64,000 bases of DNA from Strongylocentrotus purpuratus (lineage: Eukaryota > Echinodermata > Echinoidea > Camarodonta > Strongylocentrotidae): positions 5,196,447 to 5,260,446 of the forward strand of contig NW_022145613.1 of assembly GCF_000002235.5 (NCBI RefSeq). Reading direction: 5' to 3'. Shown here piece after piece: positions 22,500 to 35,408 of this stretch (its first letter is position 1; every line of letters starts with the position of its first letter). Both the position numbers and the translations under genes were made by a program. Under the pieces are notes generated by a model. The model searched no databases. It had not been told where the DNA came from and saw nothing but the letters and a program-made list of their open reading frames with translations.

Positions 22500-25400
22500 C
22501 TGAAATGACAAAGCAAAATAAGCACTAAAGCAAGTGTCTTTAAATAAAACCATTGCGTTTTTATTTCCAATAAATACATGTAGATTGCCATTGAGTTTCA
22601 ATCCAAGTATACTCTACATATAACACTGTATTAAATGAATTATCATTAGCCGGTTCTGATAATAAAGACAGCACAGCCTAAAATTCAGAAGAAAAAAAAA
22701 TCCACAATAACAAATTTGAGTTTTACCTCTTGGGATATTTCAAATTAATGAACATCTGATGAGTTATGTTATGCCATGATACATGGCCTTTCATGCATCT
22801 CTGCTACAAGGTCGTGGGTTTTTCCCACATTCGATTTCCAAAGATCTCGACCCTCAGAATCTCAAAACAGAAACAAATGTATCTCTTCCAAGAAATGAAG
22901 AAGCCAAGAAATAAATGCCACAAAATACCTCTCGATCAAACTTTCTGAAACTATAACCAATCATGAAAGAAAACAATATATAACGAAACCTAGAGGTTGA
23001 CTGCTATTATACGATATCATTCTGTGAATGTACGGTATTTACAATATATTCTTCAGACATCAAACCACATAGTTTCTGATTCAATGTGAAACCCAAGATA
23101 TGAAGGGGCTTCAACGAATTGAAAATGTGTGTGTTCATCAATCTCCAGGTCTCGGAAAGTTCATTAGTTCAGCAATGACAACTTATCAATCAAAATAGTA
23201 CTAGTACACTCAAGTAAACTCAAACATATAAATTATATATATATATATTAACTCCTCAAAAAAGTTTGGAAGCTCAAGTTTGATCGATATGGCTCTATGC
23301 CGTTACAAGAGAGATATAGTCAATCAAACTTCAACTACTGGTATGTCTTTAGGGGTTTAAATATATAATTTATACTTTTTTTTTAGGAGAGGAAAGGTTT
23401 TTTTAGAGAAGATACACAACTGACCAGCATCTTGTTCAGATTAATGAGAAGATGTCAAGAAGGAAAAGAGATTTATGATAAGAATACTATATAATGTGGT
23501 CTGAAAGTGGCACTGGAAAATGTTGTTATAAAAAAAAAAGAGAGAATGTGATTCCCTTTTTTCCGATCATACACAAGTAAAGAAAAGTTTTACATTTCAA
23601 TTTTGTAGCACCATACAAACTAAGACAAAGGGCTGAAGGTGTCGTTTCGAGACTGCATTTTCGTTGAAAGTCGAGCTAAATTGATTTTCTGGGGACCTGT
23701 GATGTCTGAAGAATAGGAGTTTGATTGAGATCGGGCCAGACAGCTCCATCCACAGGCCAAGAATACTTAGAATTCTCAGAAATAAAGGGGATGCTTTATC
23801 TGTGGGCGTGCAAGACTGTGCCGACTGCAGAACAAGAAATGGGCTTGGTTTACATGACTGTCATTCCTGATTTACAATGCTACACTCAGTCTCCGGCTTG
23901 TTTCGTCTTTGATTTATTCTCTCATCATACTCCTCTCTTGGTCTGTTAGCCTCCCACACAGAATCACCCAAATTATCCCATTACTAGCACACTTCAAAAA
24001 CAAATTGCTGTACATTTACAAGGCAGCGGCCATACATAAGCATGCTAATATTTGATTATATCTTCTGCAGAGGCAGGAGAGAAAATTGCTCTGTCAAAGA
24101 AAAATGAATGTCAACACCTATTTGAGTCACGTAAGTAGGACGCATATGTTATATTTATAAAGGGTATTGGATGTAAAAACCTTTATCAAATAGATTTTGA
24201 GGATCTTTCCTATCAATCTAATAGAGCAGAAGGTTATAACTGGGAGCTTAAATCATCATTTTTGAATCATAATATTCTACAATAATGTCTTGACATTTAA
24301 AAAAAAATCTCTATAGAAATGATAAGCTCAAAGTAAATAACTGCATCATTTTTATGCCTGCCATCAATGCAGTCGCTGATATGACAGCCCAGGCTAGCTG
24401 ATCTTACCACTTTCTCAGTATATATTTATATGATTGGGTTAATCTTGAACTAAAAGGAAATACAGGTGAAACACATGCAAGAAAAAATGTGACGGATATT
24501 GTGAGTAGAAGCTACAAATGGGAGCTTAAATCATGATATCTGAATAACAATATTTTAAAATAATGTATTAACATAAAGAAATGATAAAAAAAACAATGTC
24601 AATGTCCTTCCCAATACGGCAGCCCAAGCTAGCTGATCAAAGCAATTTTTATCAGCGTACGTTTCCATAATTGAGCTAATCGCGGACTGAAAGGAAATCA
24701 TCCCGGTTTCTTGGAAGCCTGAATTATTTTGGTTTCCTAGCTTAAGGGGCCTGGAAGGATTTCAAAGCCCCAAGGGTATAAAGCATTTTGACTTCTGATC
24801 ACATGACAGATAGATCAAACCAGTTAGGCAGTCATTATTATCCTTTCATGTTGGATGAGAATGCGAGCTAGGCCATGTGACCTGAAAAACAATCATATTA
24901 AATCATGGCGGAGCCCTGGAGCAAATATTGCTGAAACGTCTTTAAACAAACTATTTCGTTTTAAATGACGAAGAAGCTAAAAAGCATGCACAGGAATATA
25001 AACATAATAAATGAAGAGTATTAAGAAGGATAAAAAAAGCAATTTTTTTTTAAAGGCAAATATAATATTGATTCCTAGTATAATTTCTCACCCAGATTTG
25101 TGAAAATGAGGATTGGTGCTATATCGTTTGATAATTTCCCAAACATACAAATATCTACATGCACGTTCTTATCCATGGGGTACATTTCAACACAAGTTTC
25201 CTCAATAGAATATAACTTGTGATTAAGCATTGTAGAGGGAGGCTTACAGAAAATTGCTCTATAATCAATCACGTTCTTACCTCAATATCTAACATTTTGC
25301 TACATTCTTCACTTCTTGAACAAAATATGAACTCAAAGACCCGAGAGATATGCACGAAATAGCAAGACATATTGCACATACTTTAACATGAGTTATTGTT

Positions 25401-27498
25401 ATACAAGAGTGTAGTTTTTCATGTATTCTCAGATTAATTTTCATCAACGTGAATGACTGCATATAATAAACTGTTCTATTGTCTGCACATAATGACTTAT
25501 CATACCTTGTGTTGTGGTTATTTGAAACCAGACAAAGAGCCTACAATGCAGTTTGCCTAGTCCCTCAGGCAGTAAGATGCTGGGTCTTCCCCTAAGCGAG
25601 AGTGGTATGTATGTATATGGTCCTACTGAGCAGGGTTTATAGATGACAAATGTCTGTTCTTTGGGCCGCTCCTATTATGACAAAAGGGGGGACACAACAA
25701 ATGGTTAACATGTGGCCAACCACACGATCAAGATATAAAATACACATGATTAGAGACAGACATGATTTTGGCATTAAGCAGATGATGAAAATGCCGCAAA
25801 ATTGGCGACTCATTTATGAGGGCAGAAGCAATACCTGGATCCCTTGTAGAAATACAATTTATTTGATGGAGGCCAATTTCAAACATGACTGCACTAAAGT
25901 AATTAATGATATATTTACAATGATGTATAGCCTTGCCAAAAGAAAGGCTTCCATTAACTCTCATTTTTAATATCCCTAATGCATGCATGATTATTAACTT
26001 ACTGATCTGCAGATTATAAAACATTGGATAATCACAAATTTCATGATGCAAGCGTTGCAAGTGATTCCCTTGTGTACAAATGGTGAAACCTTTTTATAGG
26101 CTTTACAAAGACCTCTTGAGGGAGAAAAGAAAACTGGTCTTTACAGGTTTATTTCATACCTATTTTAATTTGTTAAATGGGAAACAGTGTTCATGAGGGA
26201 AACAAAAGGGTGTTGTCCTATAGCTTCTATACAGGTTCTATCTAGTGCAGGTTTTACCCTAGTAGGGATACTCTAGGAATAATTTCAATTGGCTTTAATA
26301 TGTAAGGAGATCATTTATAATATCAGGTCATCTGTCTAACGAGATACCTTTTTCCCCTTTAGAATACACTAACTTCCTTTGGGAATTCCCAAAATTTGTA
26401 ATTTTTATATTAGGAAACAATTTTACCTGAAAGATATTCACAGTTGTGAGATTTTTTTATAACGTTACGTAATTAATTTATTTGGGATAATTGATAAAAT
26501 ATCCACACAAAACATGTGATTGCTTGAAAATATATATGTAGCAAAGATAACTTTTTAAGGTTATTTTCTATTAAAAAGAACAGTATCCCAACATATGAAG
26601 TGAGGAAACTGTACTTCTTTTTTTTACATACCCCTTAGTCCTACATGTAAAATATGTACTGTTAAAATTGAAAGAGCTCTTATCCATATGGATACAATAT
26701 AGATTAATGGCATCATCAATTAGAAGGGTACTGAGCATATGATACTTAGAGAGAAAGCATGAATACCAGAGAATACAATACTGTACTTTGAACAAATCAA
26801 ACTAATTTATGAACGTGAAAAATAAGGGTAGTAGATATAATGAATAAAAAGCTAATATTACCAATACATGTATGTTGTGTGTCTGGAGCCCCTACTGAGA
26901 TGTTTCCGATAGTGTTGGATATGTTATGTACAGTATGTTATTTAATTAAACAAATATATTACTTTCAATCACTTACAGTACCTATATGATCTGCTTTTCC
27001 CCCTTTATTTAAGTCCACCCATCTGCTTTGCCTAAAAATTATTTCCTACATTCATAAAACATGATGTATCATAAAACTGGGCAAACAAGAGGAAATTATA
27101 CCTAGGTAGGTGTTTCTGACAATATCTTTCCGGGAACAGAAATAATTCAGATCCTTTCCCTATCTTAAAAATTCTTCATGAATAACAAAAATAAATATAT
27201 ATATATTATTATTATTTATTCATTTATTTCTGCACGGTTCAACAGTTTACACAGTATGACCATGACCGTAATAAAAACTAGATGACGATCATTATACATT
27301 TGCAATTGTAATTAATATAGAAGCATACAGAGGTATAACAATATGCTTGAGATATTGCCACACCTAATGCTTTTCCAGCTTTGATCATATATTTCCAGTT
27401 ATATGGTATGGATAAGAACAACAATGGGTAAAGCAATGCGAGGTACATGTATCAAATGATACAATATAAATAAGTAGTAAATTGAAGCATATATATAC
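22500..27498. other. Non-coding stretch
   Basis: No supported exon. It contains an (AT)n run at about 23,234-23,250, a diverged 278-bp-period duplication (24,232-24,705) and chance ORFs only. It is probably an upstream intron of the minus-strand gene. Confidence 0.5.
24232..24705 (+). repeat. Two diverged direct copies, about 278-bp period
   Basis: GGGAGCTTAAATCAT, then CAGCCCAGGCTAGCTGATC / CAGCCCAAGCTAGCTGATC, then ACTAAAAGGAAAT / ACTGAAAGGAAAT recur in the same order. The offset is 278 bp at the first motif. An old tandem duplication. Confidence 0.65.
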
Positions 27499-27604
27499 CT
27501 GTGAGACTTCCTCTGGCCCAAGACAAGTTGGTTATCAGACTGCTGAAGGGTCCTGTGATCTGGCCGCCATTTTAGCCTGATTTCCCCTGGAATCGGTGGG
27601 TAAT
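27499..27604 (-). other. Candidate exon (106 nt), coding status unclear
   Basis: Bounded by acceptor TTGTTCTGAAACAG and donor CACAG|GTATAT. It is GC-richer than its surroundings. One frame is fully open (YPPIPGEIRLKWRPDHRTLQ then QSDNQLVLGQRKSH) with 2 nt at each end. Another frame contains AAAATGGCGGCC and stops after 11 residues. It is either a coding exon of an unidentified transcript or a 5' UTR exon of the 1,286-aa gene. Confidence 0.4.
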
Positions 27605-28542
27605 CTGTTTCAGAACAATACAGAAAAAGGAAAAAGAGGTTCAAAACACCGTGCTTTCTTGACAAGGATAATTCATCTTTTCATACCCAGAAGGGTGTTA
27701 AAGCATACAAGTTACCGGTACATACTTCTGCCTCCAAACACACAATACATGTTTAATGGTATAAAGGTGTGTAAAGAATAGAACAATACCAGAATCGACT
27801 CTCCTCCTACAGTCACACAACTGCTTAAGTTGAACCCACAAACATTGAATCATTTGAATAATTGATGAACCTTGCTTGAGAAAATGCTGAAAAAAGTGAA
27901 GCAACAATACACATAAAAACATGAGGATGCAGCGCATCTAGATCTCACCAATTTCATGGCACAACATTGATCTATAAATCCAAGCATATTTTATTGTTCC
28001 AACGCTGGCTGATTTTAAATATATAATAAGCCTTGTCAGAGGCCTGTCTGAACAATCAACAGTGAATAAGTGTTACATGAAGTCTCTTTGAAAGAGTAGG
28101 CATCTTATGTTATATATTGCATTATTTAGAATGTCATTACTCTTTGAAGGACTCGCTTGACGGCTTGAGTCTTTCTATATTACATTTGGTTCATTGACAA
28201 ATCTTCAGCTAGAAAACAAAACCAACTGATACTTGTCTTGAAATACCACAAGGTAATAAGTGACGTCATATGCGGAGGATTTAAACATTAAACATATTAC
28301 TCTGAACAAAAGAAACAAAATGTAGAAAGAGACCTTCAGTTCAAGTGCGGTATGATCAGACAAAAAGTATGTAAATATGAATTGGTACAAGGTCAGGAAT
28401 ATCCATAGAAATAGCAGATGAGTGAGGAAAAAAAATGGAATATAAGAAATCTATAAATAAAGCACAATGGATAAAGGAACGTGGATAAAAGAAGTGTACA
28501 ATAATCCACTACCTTTACTTTGACAAAAAACATGTACACAAG

Positions 28543-28589
28543 ATGTTTCTTGATTTTCTAGAGTAAACCTCTAGAAAATCAAGAAACAT
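28543..28589. repeat. 21-bp perfect inverted repeat, 5-nt loop
   Basis: Arms 28,543-28,563 and 28,569-28,589 are exact complements (core TTCTTGATTTTCTAGAG). A short hairpin of unknown origin. Confidence 0.85.
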
Positions 28590-30169
28590 TATCTTGTTTT
28601 ACAAGACCCCCCCCCCTAAAATAAAAAAGAGACACACAAAGCACAGAGCTTGCAATAAACAATCTAAAAACACATAAAGAACACTTGCTTCCTTTTAAAA
28701 ATGAACAATGTAACAATTTACATTAGCAATTAAGCTGTTGATGAAAGTAGTGACACATACCTATTTTATTGCATTCCAAATAACTTGACTTTTCAGCTGT
28801 ACATGTGCCAATCAATAAGTCTGAATGAAGATTATTTTTTTAAGAGTTCAAGAGATTTTCAAATTAAATTGTGCCTAGACCAGAAGACTATACAGTGTAA
28901 GCCTGTCCCAGTTGAGTGACTGTTTGTTACGTCTGCTTTTACAACGACTACTGGTAGTCTGAAAATAGAGACACCTTTTTTAATATGCGAATAGCCGAAT
29001 ACTGGATGCCAGTGAATGTACATTACTATTAAAAGTAATTATCTAGTCTTTTGGGGGCAGGCTTTATCTTTCTTCCCAAAATTTAACCATTCTCAGAATA
29101 TCCAAACTATGCATTCAGGATATAGCCAAAGACTGATTATGTTACAGGTAACTATATATCTTGGAAAGGTGAGGTAGTTCAAAGAACTTTGACCAACCCT
29201 GGAGGCGGATTTAGGCCAGGACCAATGAAAGTTCCTGGTAAGGGGTCTATTTCCGCAGACTAGTCCTATGCCTTGCGCTAAGGCCTACTACGTGTTTAGC
29301 GTACATGAACCTTAGCGGAAAGAAGGTTAGGACTGGTTAGGAGTAGCGTCACTAACATGATTCATGGCCTGGTTTGGCCGCATACTGCTCTCTTGAATAC
29401 AGAAAGCTACAAGAGCCGTCAGTTTCCTCTCCCTCTCTCCGAGTCTGTGGCGGAGCTGTGGTTGCTAGGGGTAACAAGAAACAATGACTGCGGGCAATGT
29501 CTGATGGCCGTTTCCCTTGAAAACATGAGCACATGACATCCTGAAAGCACAGTCTTTCTCCGAAACTCACGGCGACAGGATTTATCCTTTGTACTGGATG
29601 TTAAAGGGATGGTGTACATTCCACAATGAGAGAGAGACCGCTTGGCAATCTTCAGTATACAAGAAGAGGAAAGAGACGACTTGTCGACCATCCTGGCAAA
29701 ATAGGACTAAGCATTGAATGAATTAAGTTACCTTAGGGCCTGTAATGAAAAACAGGATGCACTTCTTCCTAAAGTTTTGTTTACTACTACTACACAATTC
29801 CCATGGTGCTTATCCAGCCACTCTGCATCAGCTAGAATCTAGATTTTGGGGGCAGTCCTTCCATGCACCCTTTCTACAGCAGTTTTGTAACCATAAATTA
29901 TCATATAAGACGCAAGTCTTGTTGCCTTCTCATGTATTGGAACTGTAAAGCGAAGGGGAACAAAAGTAGGCCGATGTTTGTCATGCATTTAGTTGGACAA
30001 GTGACCACTCCGGTTTCTCCCCAAGAGAATATAGGTTACTTCACAAACTTGTCCTGAACTCCAGATGTCAGTCTCCTCAGTGCATCCATTTAGACATTGG
30101 ACACGTCTTTTACACAATATCAAGTCTATCTTCACTACATGAATCTGCAGCCATTATGGCCATGAATTT

Positions 30170-30396
30170 TACATCTTTGTTCAGATCCTATGAGATGATT
30201 GATCCAATTGTCCCATAAAGCAACCCATACTCTCTTATTGCAGACCCCATCATACAAAACAAAACTAACATTGGGAGATTGAACATTTCCATGCGCACAC
30301 CCCAAACTATGGAATAACTTCCCAGTAGTTAGGAAATCCCCATCGTTAAGTACCAGTACTTTGAAATCAAAACTAAAAGCACATCTTTTCATTTGA
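30170..30396 (+). pseudogene. LINE ORF2 C-terminal fragment (decayed)
   Basis: A plus-strand frame reads THTLLLQTPSYKTKL, then an in-frame stop, then KLWNNFPVVRKSPSLSTSTL and KSKLKAHLF before a stop at 30,394-30,396. This matches the usual C-terminus of CR1/L2-like non-LTR retrotransposon proteins (LWNSLP...SLSTFKSKLKTHLF type). It is truncated and non-functional. Confidence 0.6.
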
Positions 30397-31580
30397 CTTT
30401 ATGTTGTAGTTTTTAAGCACATCAGGAACTTTTTCAGCACAGTAAAAATATATGTGCAAAGTGTATGAAGCTCTGCACTTAATAAATTTATATCATTGTC
30501 ATTCCTATTATGATAATATCATATTTCGAAAATTTGACTTCTATGACTCTATCAACTGGATCATATGGCCTGTACATATACGTGCAAAGAGTGAGTTACG
30601 TTACACAATATTTGGCCAGCTGGTCTACAGTTCACAGGCAGCTCTTTCACAGAATATCCCTATGCATCGTGCAGGTGCAAGGAAATCGTTGAGAAAACCC
30701 TGCAAAGCCCAGTAAGCACCCCCTTTAAAATAACACTGAGTCACAGTGTGCTCTGACTTGCGGCTTGTTCTCTCAAAGGGTTTCCTGGAAAACAGGCCAT
30801 ATCACCACAATCAAGGGAAAAACATCCTCATTATCCTTTAACTGTTCACTACCTGCAGTGAATGCGGTACTGGTACTGACCAGTGATATGTCGGCTTCTT
30901 CATAGTAAGTGTATTCACTGTATTAATTGGTCTAAGAAAAAAGTTGCTCTACTTTGTATTTTGCGACCTACCAGTACTCTGATTTCAGAATTAAGATATT
31001 AATTGCATGCCTACATGTATACAAAAAATTGCATAGCTATACAACAACAACTTAATTTGTTCCTATATTGCTTTGATTTTGTTCCTATTGTACATACAGA
31101 AAGTTTGTACAAAAAAACGCATGGTTGAGGACCGGACAATAACTTGATCAAGTCTCAGGGTCCAGTATAAGTGGAAAAGGCTTATTGAGATTTGATGCTG
31201 TAAAAGTTGTATTTTGTTGCAGTTATTTCCATCAAATTAAATGAATTCTAATTCTATATCACTAGAGATTTTTTTTAACATTCCTAGAGCAAAATTGCTT
31301 TATTATCTCGGGACTCTGGAATCCCTGCAACAGACTCTGAAATGAGGGAAACCTTACTTGCAAACCATGTGTGATTTGAAATTTTTTGCTTAAAATGTAG
31401 AGCATTTTGATACATTTTAAGCGATTGTTATTGTTCACGCCCAGGTGGTCCTACGTATTGAAAACTATGTGAGTCTTTTTCAGGCCAACTCATTGACATC
31501 AACTCATTCAAAGACATCTAGACACACAGATAATCTTCAGTCCTGGTAATAGAAAATAAATTCACCAAGTTTTTAGGGTA

Positions 31581-31870
31581 AATCTACCACTTTTAGTGGT
31601 ACAGTGGTTCATTCACTTGACCATCAATCTAAGGGTCGAGGGTTCAAATCCCAGCCTAGTACTCATGTCTTTTGAGAAGAGTGACAATCCACATTTGCCA
31701 CTCTCCACCAAGGTTTTAATTGTGTAACCAGGCAGGGTTTATTCCTTGAAATAATCTGTGCGCTGATGATAGCTGCCGGAGCTGAAAGTCTGAAGCCCGG
31801 GTACTCATGTCCAAACTTCTTTGGAAGGGCAGGCATAGGGACTTTATATGATAAGGCTGCAATACAAGAA
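31581..31870 (+). mobile_element. tRNA-derived SINE fragment
   Basis: A tRNA-like head (GTGGTACAGTGGTTCATTCA, then AGGGTTCAAATCCC as B box) is followed by a body containing CCACATTTGCCACTCTCC. The same head-body order occurs at 59,762-60,030. Confidence 0.65.
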
Positions 31871-32116
31871 CAGCTTATTATCATTTCTATCATTACTCTC
31901 ACTCCTCAGCTGAACATATTACCTCATAGACTGTTTGGTGCCTTACCCTTCTATTTCATAAAGCACAATGTACAGTGTATCAGTCACCTGTGGCAATTCT
32001 TTCTTTGCTCCCCACCACCACCCAGCTATTATTTGACTGAGGGAGTGGTTCCTACAAAAAGGGCTAACCCATTATCCCACTCACACTATGTGCACTTGTA
32101 TGTCATGTATTGTACT

Positions 32117-32255
32117 CCCTCTCTCTCTCTCTCTCTTTCTCTCTGTCTTGTCTGTCTATTTGTCTGTCTGTCTGATTGTCTGTATGTCTGTCTGTCTGTC
32201 TGCCGGCCTATCTGTCATTCTGTCTGTCTATGTACATGTACATGTACATGTAGAC
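32117..32255. repeat. Compound microsatellite (CT)n-(TCTG)n-(CATGTA)n
   Basis: A CT run, then about 80 bp of TCTG/TCTA units, then ACATGT hexamers. Confidence 0.9.
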
Positions 32256-33147
32256 TTTGGTGGTCCTGTAAGCGCTTTATAAGTGACGTTTTATTATTAT
32301 ATTATTATGTACCTAGTTATCTATTGGTTTATTTATTTATATATCTATCGATCAATCTGTTTATCTATCTTTCTATATATTGTACATATCTCCCTCTTCA
32401 GCCACATTCTATGATTTAAAAGCACTTCTCAGGATTTGTGAATACAAGTCTTTTGATTAAAATATTAGTGATTTTGACTGGCAAATTTATTCCAATTTTG
32501 AAGGCAATAGGAAGCCTTATAAAATTACTGTCTTTTAATTAATATGGAATCGGTTATTTAGCATTACCTGTACTGTTGCAGTAAATAGAATTCATTTTAC
32601 AAATACAATTACTTTTATTCTCACTAAAAATGAACTCAAATTTTACCATCTTTAACATTTACAATATGTTGATAATTATTATCACAACTTTTTGGCATGT
32701 TATTGTCACACATTCTAGGCCATAATAATAAATCATTTAACCCATGTACAAAACATTGAACTATATCAAAATAACATCCCTGCACAGTGCACACGTGCGT
32801 GTCTCTATTGAATTCACAATGAAACAAACTTCTAATCTTTCATCCTCATTGTCATTATTGAAATCAATTCACTACCATATTATGACAATCCTTTCTTTAG
32901 GTAGCGCTTAGTAGCACATAGCGTGTGAAGTGTAGCTCTTTGTAAACACTCCTAACATGTAATTCATGCCTCTTCAAAGTCAATTATGAAATTTGAATCC
33001 TACGATGGCGTATCCTGGTTAAGCTTCTGTGCTGAAATAGAATACGAGCCCCTTCCATCCATTCAGCAGCTCACCTTCATCGTGTTTACAAACTTCTGCT
33101 TTGGTAGTTATATCAAGGAGTAATCAACAATCTCATCAAGACTCTAA

Positions 33148-33347
33148 GGCCCGAATTCTCAAAGGAGGCTTAAATTTAACCCATGGTTTAAAATTAGCGC
33201 AAAATAAGCGTACCTTGCCTTGCACGCGTCTAATATTGGACCTCTGACTTGTGTCACGCTTATTTTGCGCTCATTTTAAACCATGGGTTATGTAAATGAG
33301 GGTTTAAACCATGGGTTAAATTTAAACCTCCTTTGTGAATTCGGGTC
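33148..33347. mobile_element. MITE family D, copy 1 (200 bp, TAA target duplication)
   Basis: Begins GGCCCGAATTCTCAAAGGAG and ends with the near-complement CCTCCTTTGTGAATTCGGG. It is flanked on both sides by TAA. A 3-bp TAA duplication with GG-start termini is typical of PIF/Harbinger elements. Internal TTAAACCATGGGTT palindromes. A second family member with different internal sequence is at 57,598-57,758. Confidence 0.8.
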
Positions 33348-33557
33348 TAAAGGGCTTATGGAGAAGATACATGTACATAAGCTGCATTTAAACACTGCAA
33401 GCAAAAATGTCAAGTTTTCTCACAATCAAGTGTTTCGTCGAAAGTTGCCAAGTGACTACCCATATACACACGCCGAAAAACCCACCTCTGGAATGGGGTT
33501 TTTGGAAACGCCGGAGAGACTTCACTGATTTTTGGCAGTGTAAATGCTTATTATCAA

Positions 33558-33636
33558 AACATGGCGGTTTTTGGTCACGTGACTCTCCTTACTTATGTGT
33601 TAACACATGCAGGACAGCGACAAGTGGCGCATGCGC
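33558..33636. promoter_or_regulatory. Promoter-like motif cluster (YY1/E-box/NRF1-type)
   Basis: Within 80 bp: AACATGGCGG (YY1-like), the palindrome GTCACGTGAC (USF/CLEAR-type E-box) at 33,574-33,583, and GCGCATGCGC, a perfect NRF1-type site, at 33,627-33,636. No adjacent gene is identified. Motif names follow known vertebrate/insect consensus; function is inferred. Confidence 0.3.
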
Positions 33637-34305
33637 ACAACTCACGCAAAAGAAATTAAAAAAATTATCAAACACCAATGGTTTCTTACGGGTTTCCCCT
33701 GTAGTGTGAATGGCGGTCAAAATAAGAAAAAAATGTGGAGTGCAAACAACAGAGTCAATTGTATGCTCATGTTGGAAACGGTTTTAAAAGTACACACGAA
33801 GCTGTCTGTTTCTGTTGCAAGAGGGAATTTACATCCCGGCCAAGGGTTTATATTACTTTTTACCTTGTATTTCAATAGTACTCCATTTGAAAAAGGAAAA
33901 TTCACATTACCTTAATTAACAGTGCATAAACCTCCGTGTATTAACCGCACCCCTATTTTTTGCCCTAAAAAAAAAAAAAAATTTTGCCAACTTTGTCGGC
34001 AGCAAACCAGGTCCGTGTTAAAAAACCCACGCGGGAAGGCCTTTCATTTAAGTGCAAGGTGCAGCTGAATGTGTAAGATCATTAATGTAAATTAAAAAAA
34101 CAGTAGAGAACCATTTGATTGAAATGCTCTGAGAGGAAAAAAAATATAAATGTTATTGCAAATATAACAAAAACTAATATAAGTGCATAACACATGACAG
34201 CTTTAAAATCTATTACCGTAATTAACGCTGTATAAACTGCCCTCGTGTATTAAAAAAAAATTTTTTTTTTTTTTTTGCCGACTTTTTTTTTGCCGACTTA
34301 AAAAA

Positions 34306-34441
34306 CAGAGGACCTAGGATAGAACCTTGTGGTACGCCGTGTAATAGAAGAAAAATTGGAGGAATTATTATTATAAACTACATATTGAGATCTATCACTA
34401 TCAGAAAGATTACTTTCAAACCAAGATGACAGACAAATTTG
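34306..34441 (-). pseudogene. LINE reverse-transcriptase fragment (frameshifted)
   Basis: The minus strand reads SSWFESNLSDSDRSQYVVYN...FSSIT, then, after a 1-nt slip, GVPQGSILGPL. These are the diagnostic RT palm-domain motifs of CR1/L2/Jockey-type non-LTR retrotransposons. The fragment is truncated on both sides. Confidence 0.75.
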
Positions 34442-34559
34442 AGTGTTGTTCTGGTTTCCGAGTGGTAAGTCAACACACCGATTACTGAGCTGGGAAAATT
34501 GCCAGGCATAGCACCAGTTGGAGGGGAATAAATCAAAACTTAAAAAAAAAAACTTGACA

Positions 34560-34765
34560 GGGACAGTAACATTATAATTTCTGCTGTATGTGAACGCGAA
34601 CAGAAAGCATTCTGAAGAGATATCACATCGAGGGTGCTTCAGGGCTTCCTTCAGGTTAGCTTTCTGCTGGTACCAGGACCATTTGAATTAGTCCAGGTCC
34701 TTCCAGTCATGAAGAACAGTTCCCATGACCTTTGGCAGCGAGACCAGGGACCGATTAAATTGCAA
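34560..34765 (-). pseudogene. Coding-like fragment with one stop, unrecognised
   Basis: One minus-strand frame reads FNRSLVSLPKVMGTVLHDWK, DLD, stop, then FKWSWYQQKANLKEALKHPR and CDISSECFLFAFTYSRN. Composition is strongly protein-like, with a single stop and no splice sites found. It may be a decayed transposon or host-gene piece next to the LINE fragment. Confidence 0.35.
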
Positions 34766-35377
34766 AAGTATTTACATAATAGGCCTTCATGGTGTATTTA
34801 ATATTCTCCAGCAGGAATACCTACGGTTTGCTTTCTAAGGGGGGGGGGGAGCTAATTGTTAAATGGGGCTTCCAAATAATCATTTTTTGTTTTACATGTC
34901 CACTTTCCAAAAATGGATTTTTGTTGTTGACACCTTGGACAGAGCCATCTGATGCAAACGCTTTGTGGACTGATCTTCATCCTTCCTCCCCACCCCAAAT
35001 TAATAAATTATGATAAAATTAATGGACTTCATTTAAAAAAAAGACAAAATGAAAGATAACAAATAAAACAAAATTAAACAAATGTATATACTTCATATGA
35101 GGGAATACTAATTGTGTAAATGAAGGACCCATGACATTCATTCTAAATTGGAAACATCACGCCTCATTCCACACCACTTCATATATTGAACGAATATGAC
35201 TCTAAAAATATAAGATTCTGATTCTTTCCAACATGGCATATTTTCTAAGAAGCTGAGAACCCTTCATCAAAACCACATCACTTCACAGATGAAGCCACAA
35301 ATGTTTTCCAACTGGACAACATGCCCACTCTATTCCCTAGAAATTAAACCACAGAACCAATAAAGCTGCAGCGTTCT

Positions 35378-35408
35378 ACCATAGACGTAATAGAATTACG
35401 TCTATGGT
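35378..35408. repeat. 14-bp perfect inverted repeat
   Basis: ACCATAGACGTAAT and its exact complement are separated by 3 nt. It resembles two fused transposon termini. Confidence 0.8.

Noticed and set aside
23725..23949. 74-aa plus-strand ORF
   Set aside because: No domain, no supporting splice or promoter signals.
25650..26060. 106-aa plus and 110-aa minus overlapping ORFs
   Set aside because: Mutually overlapping, AT-rich, no splice context or recognisable motif; most likely chance.
29352..29691. 72- and 90-aa minus-strand ORFs in a GC-richer patch
   Set aside because: Two competing frames and no acceptor/donor pair that makes an exon; might be a regulatory patch instead.
30135..30392. 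85-aa minus-strand ORF
   Set aside because: It is antisense to the decayed LINE C-terminus on the plus strand, which explains the open frame.
31766..32419. 217-aa plus-strand ORF
   Set aside because: Starts in a SINE body and runs through CT/TCTG microsatellites; no domain.
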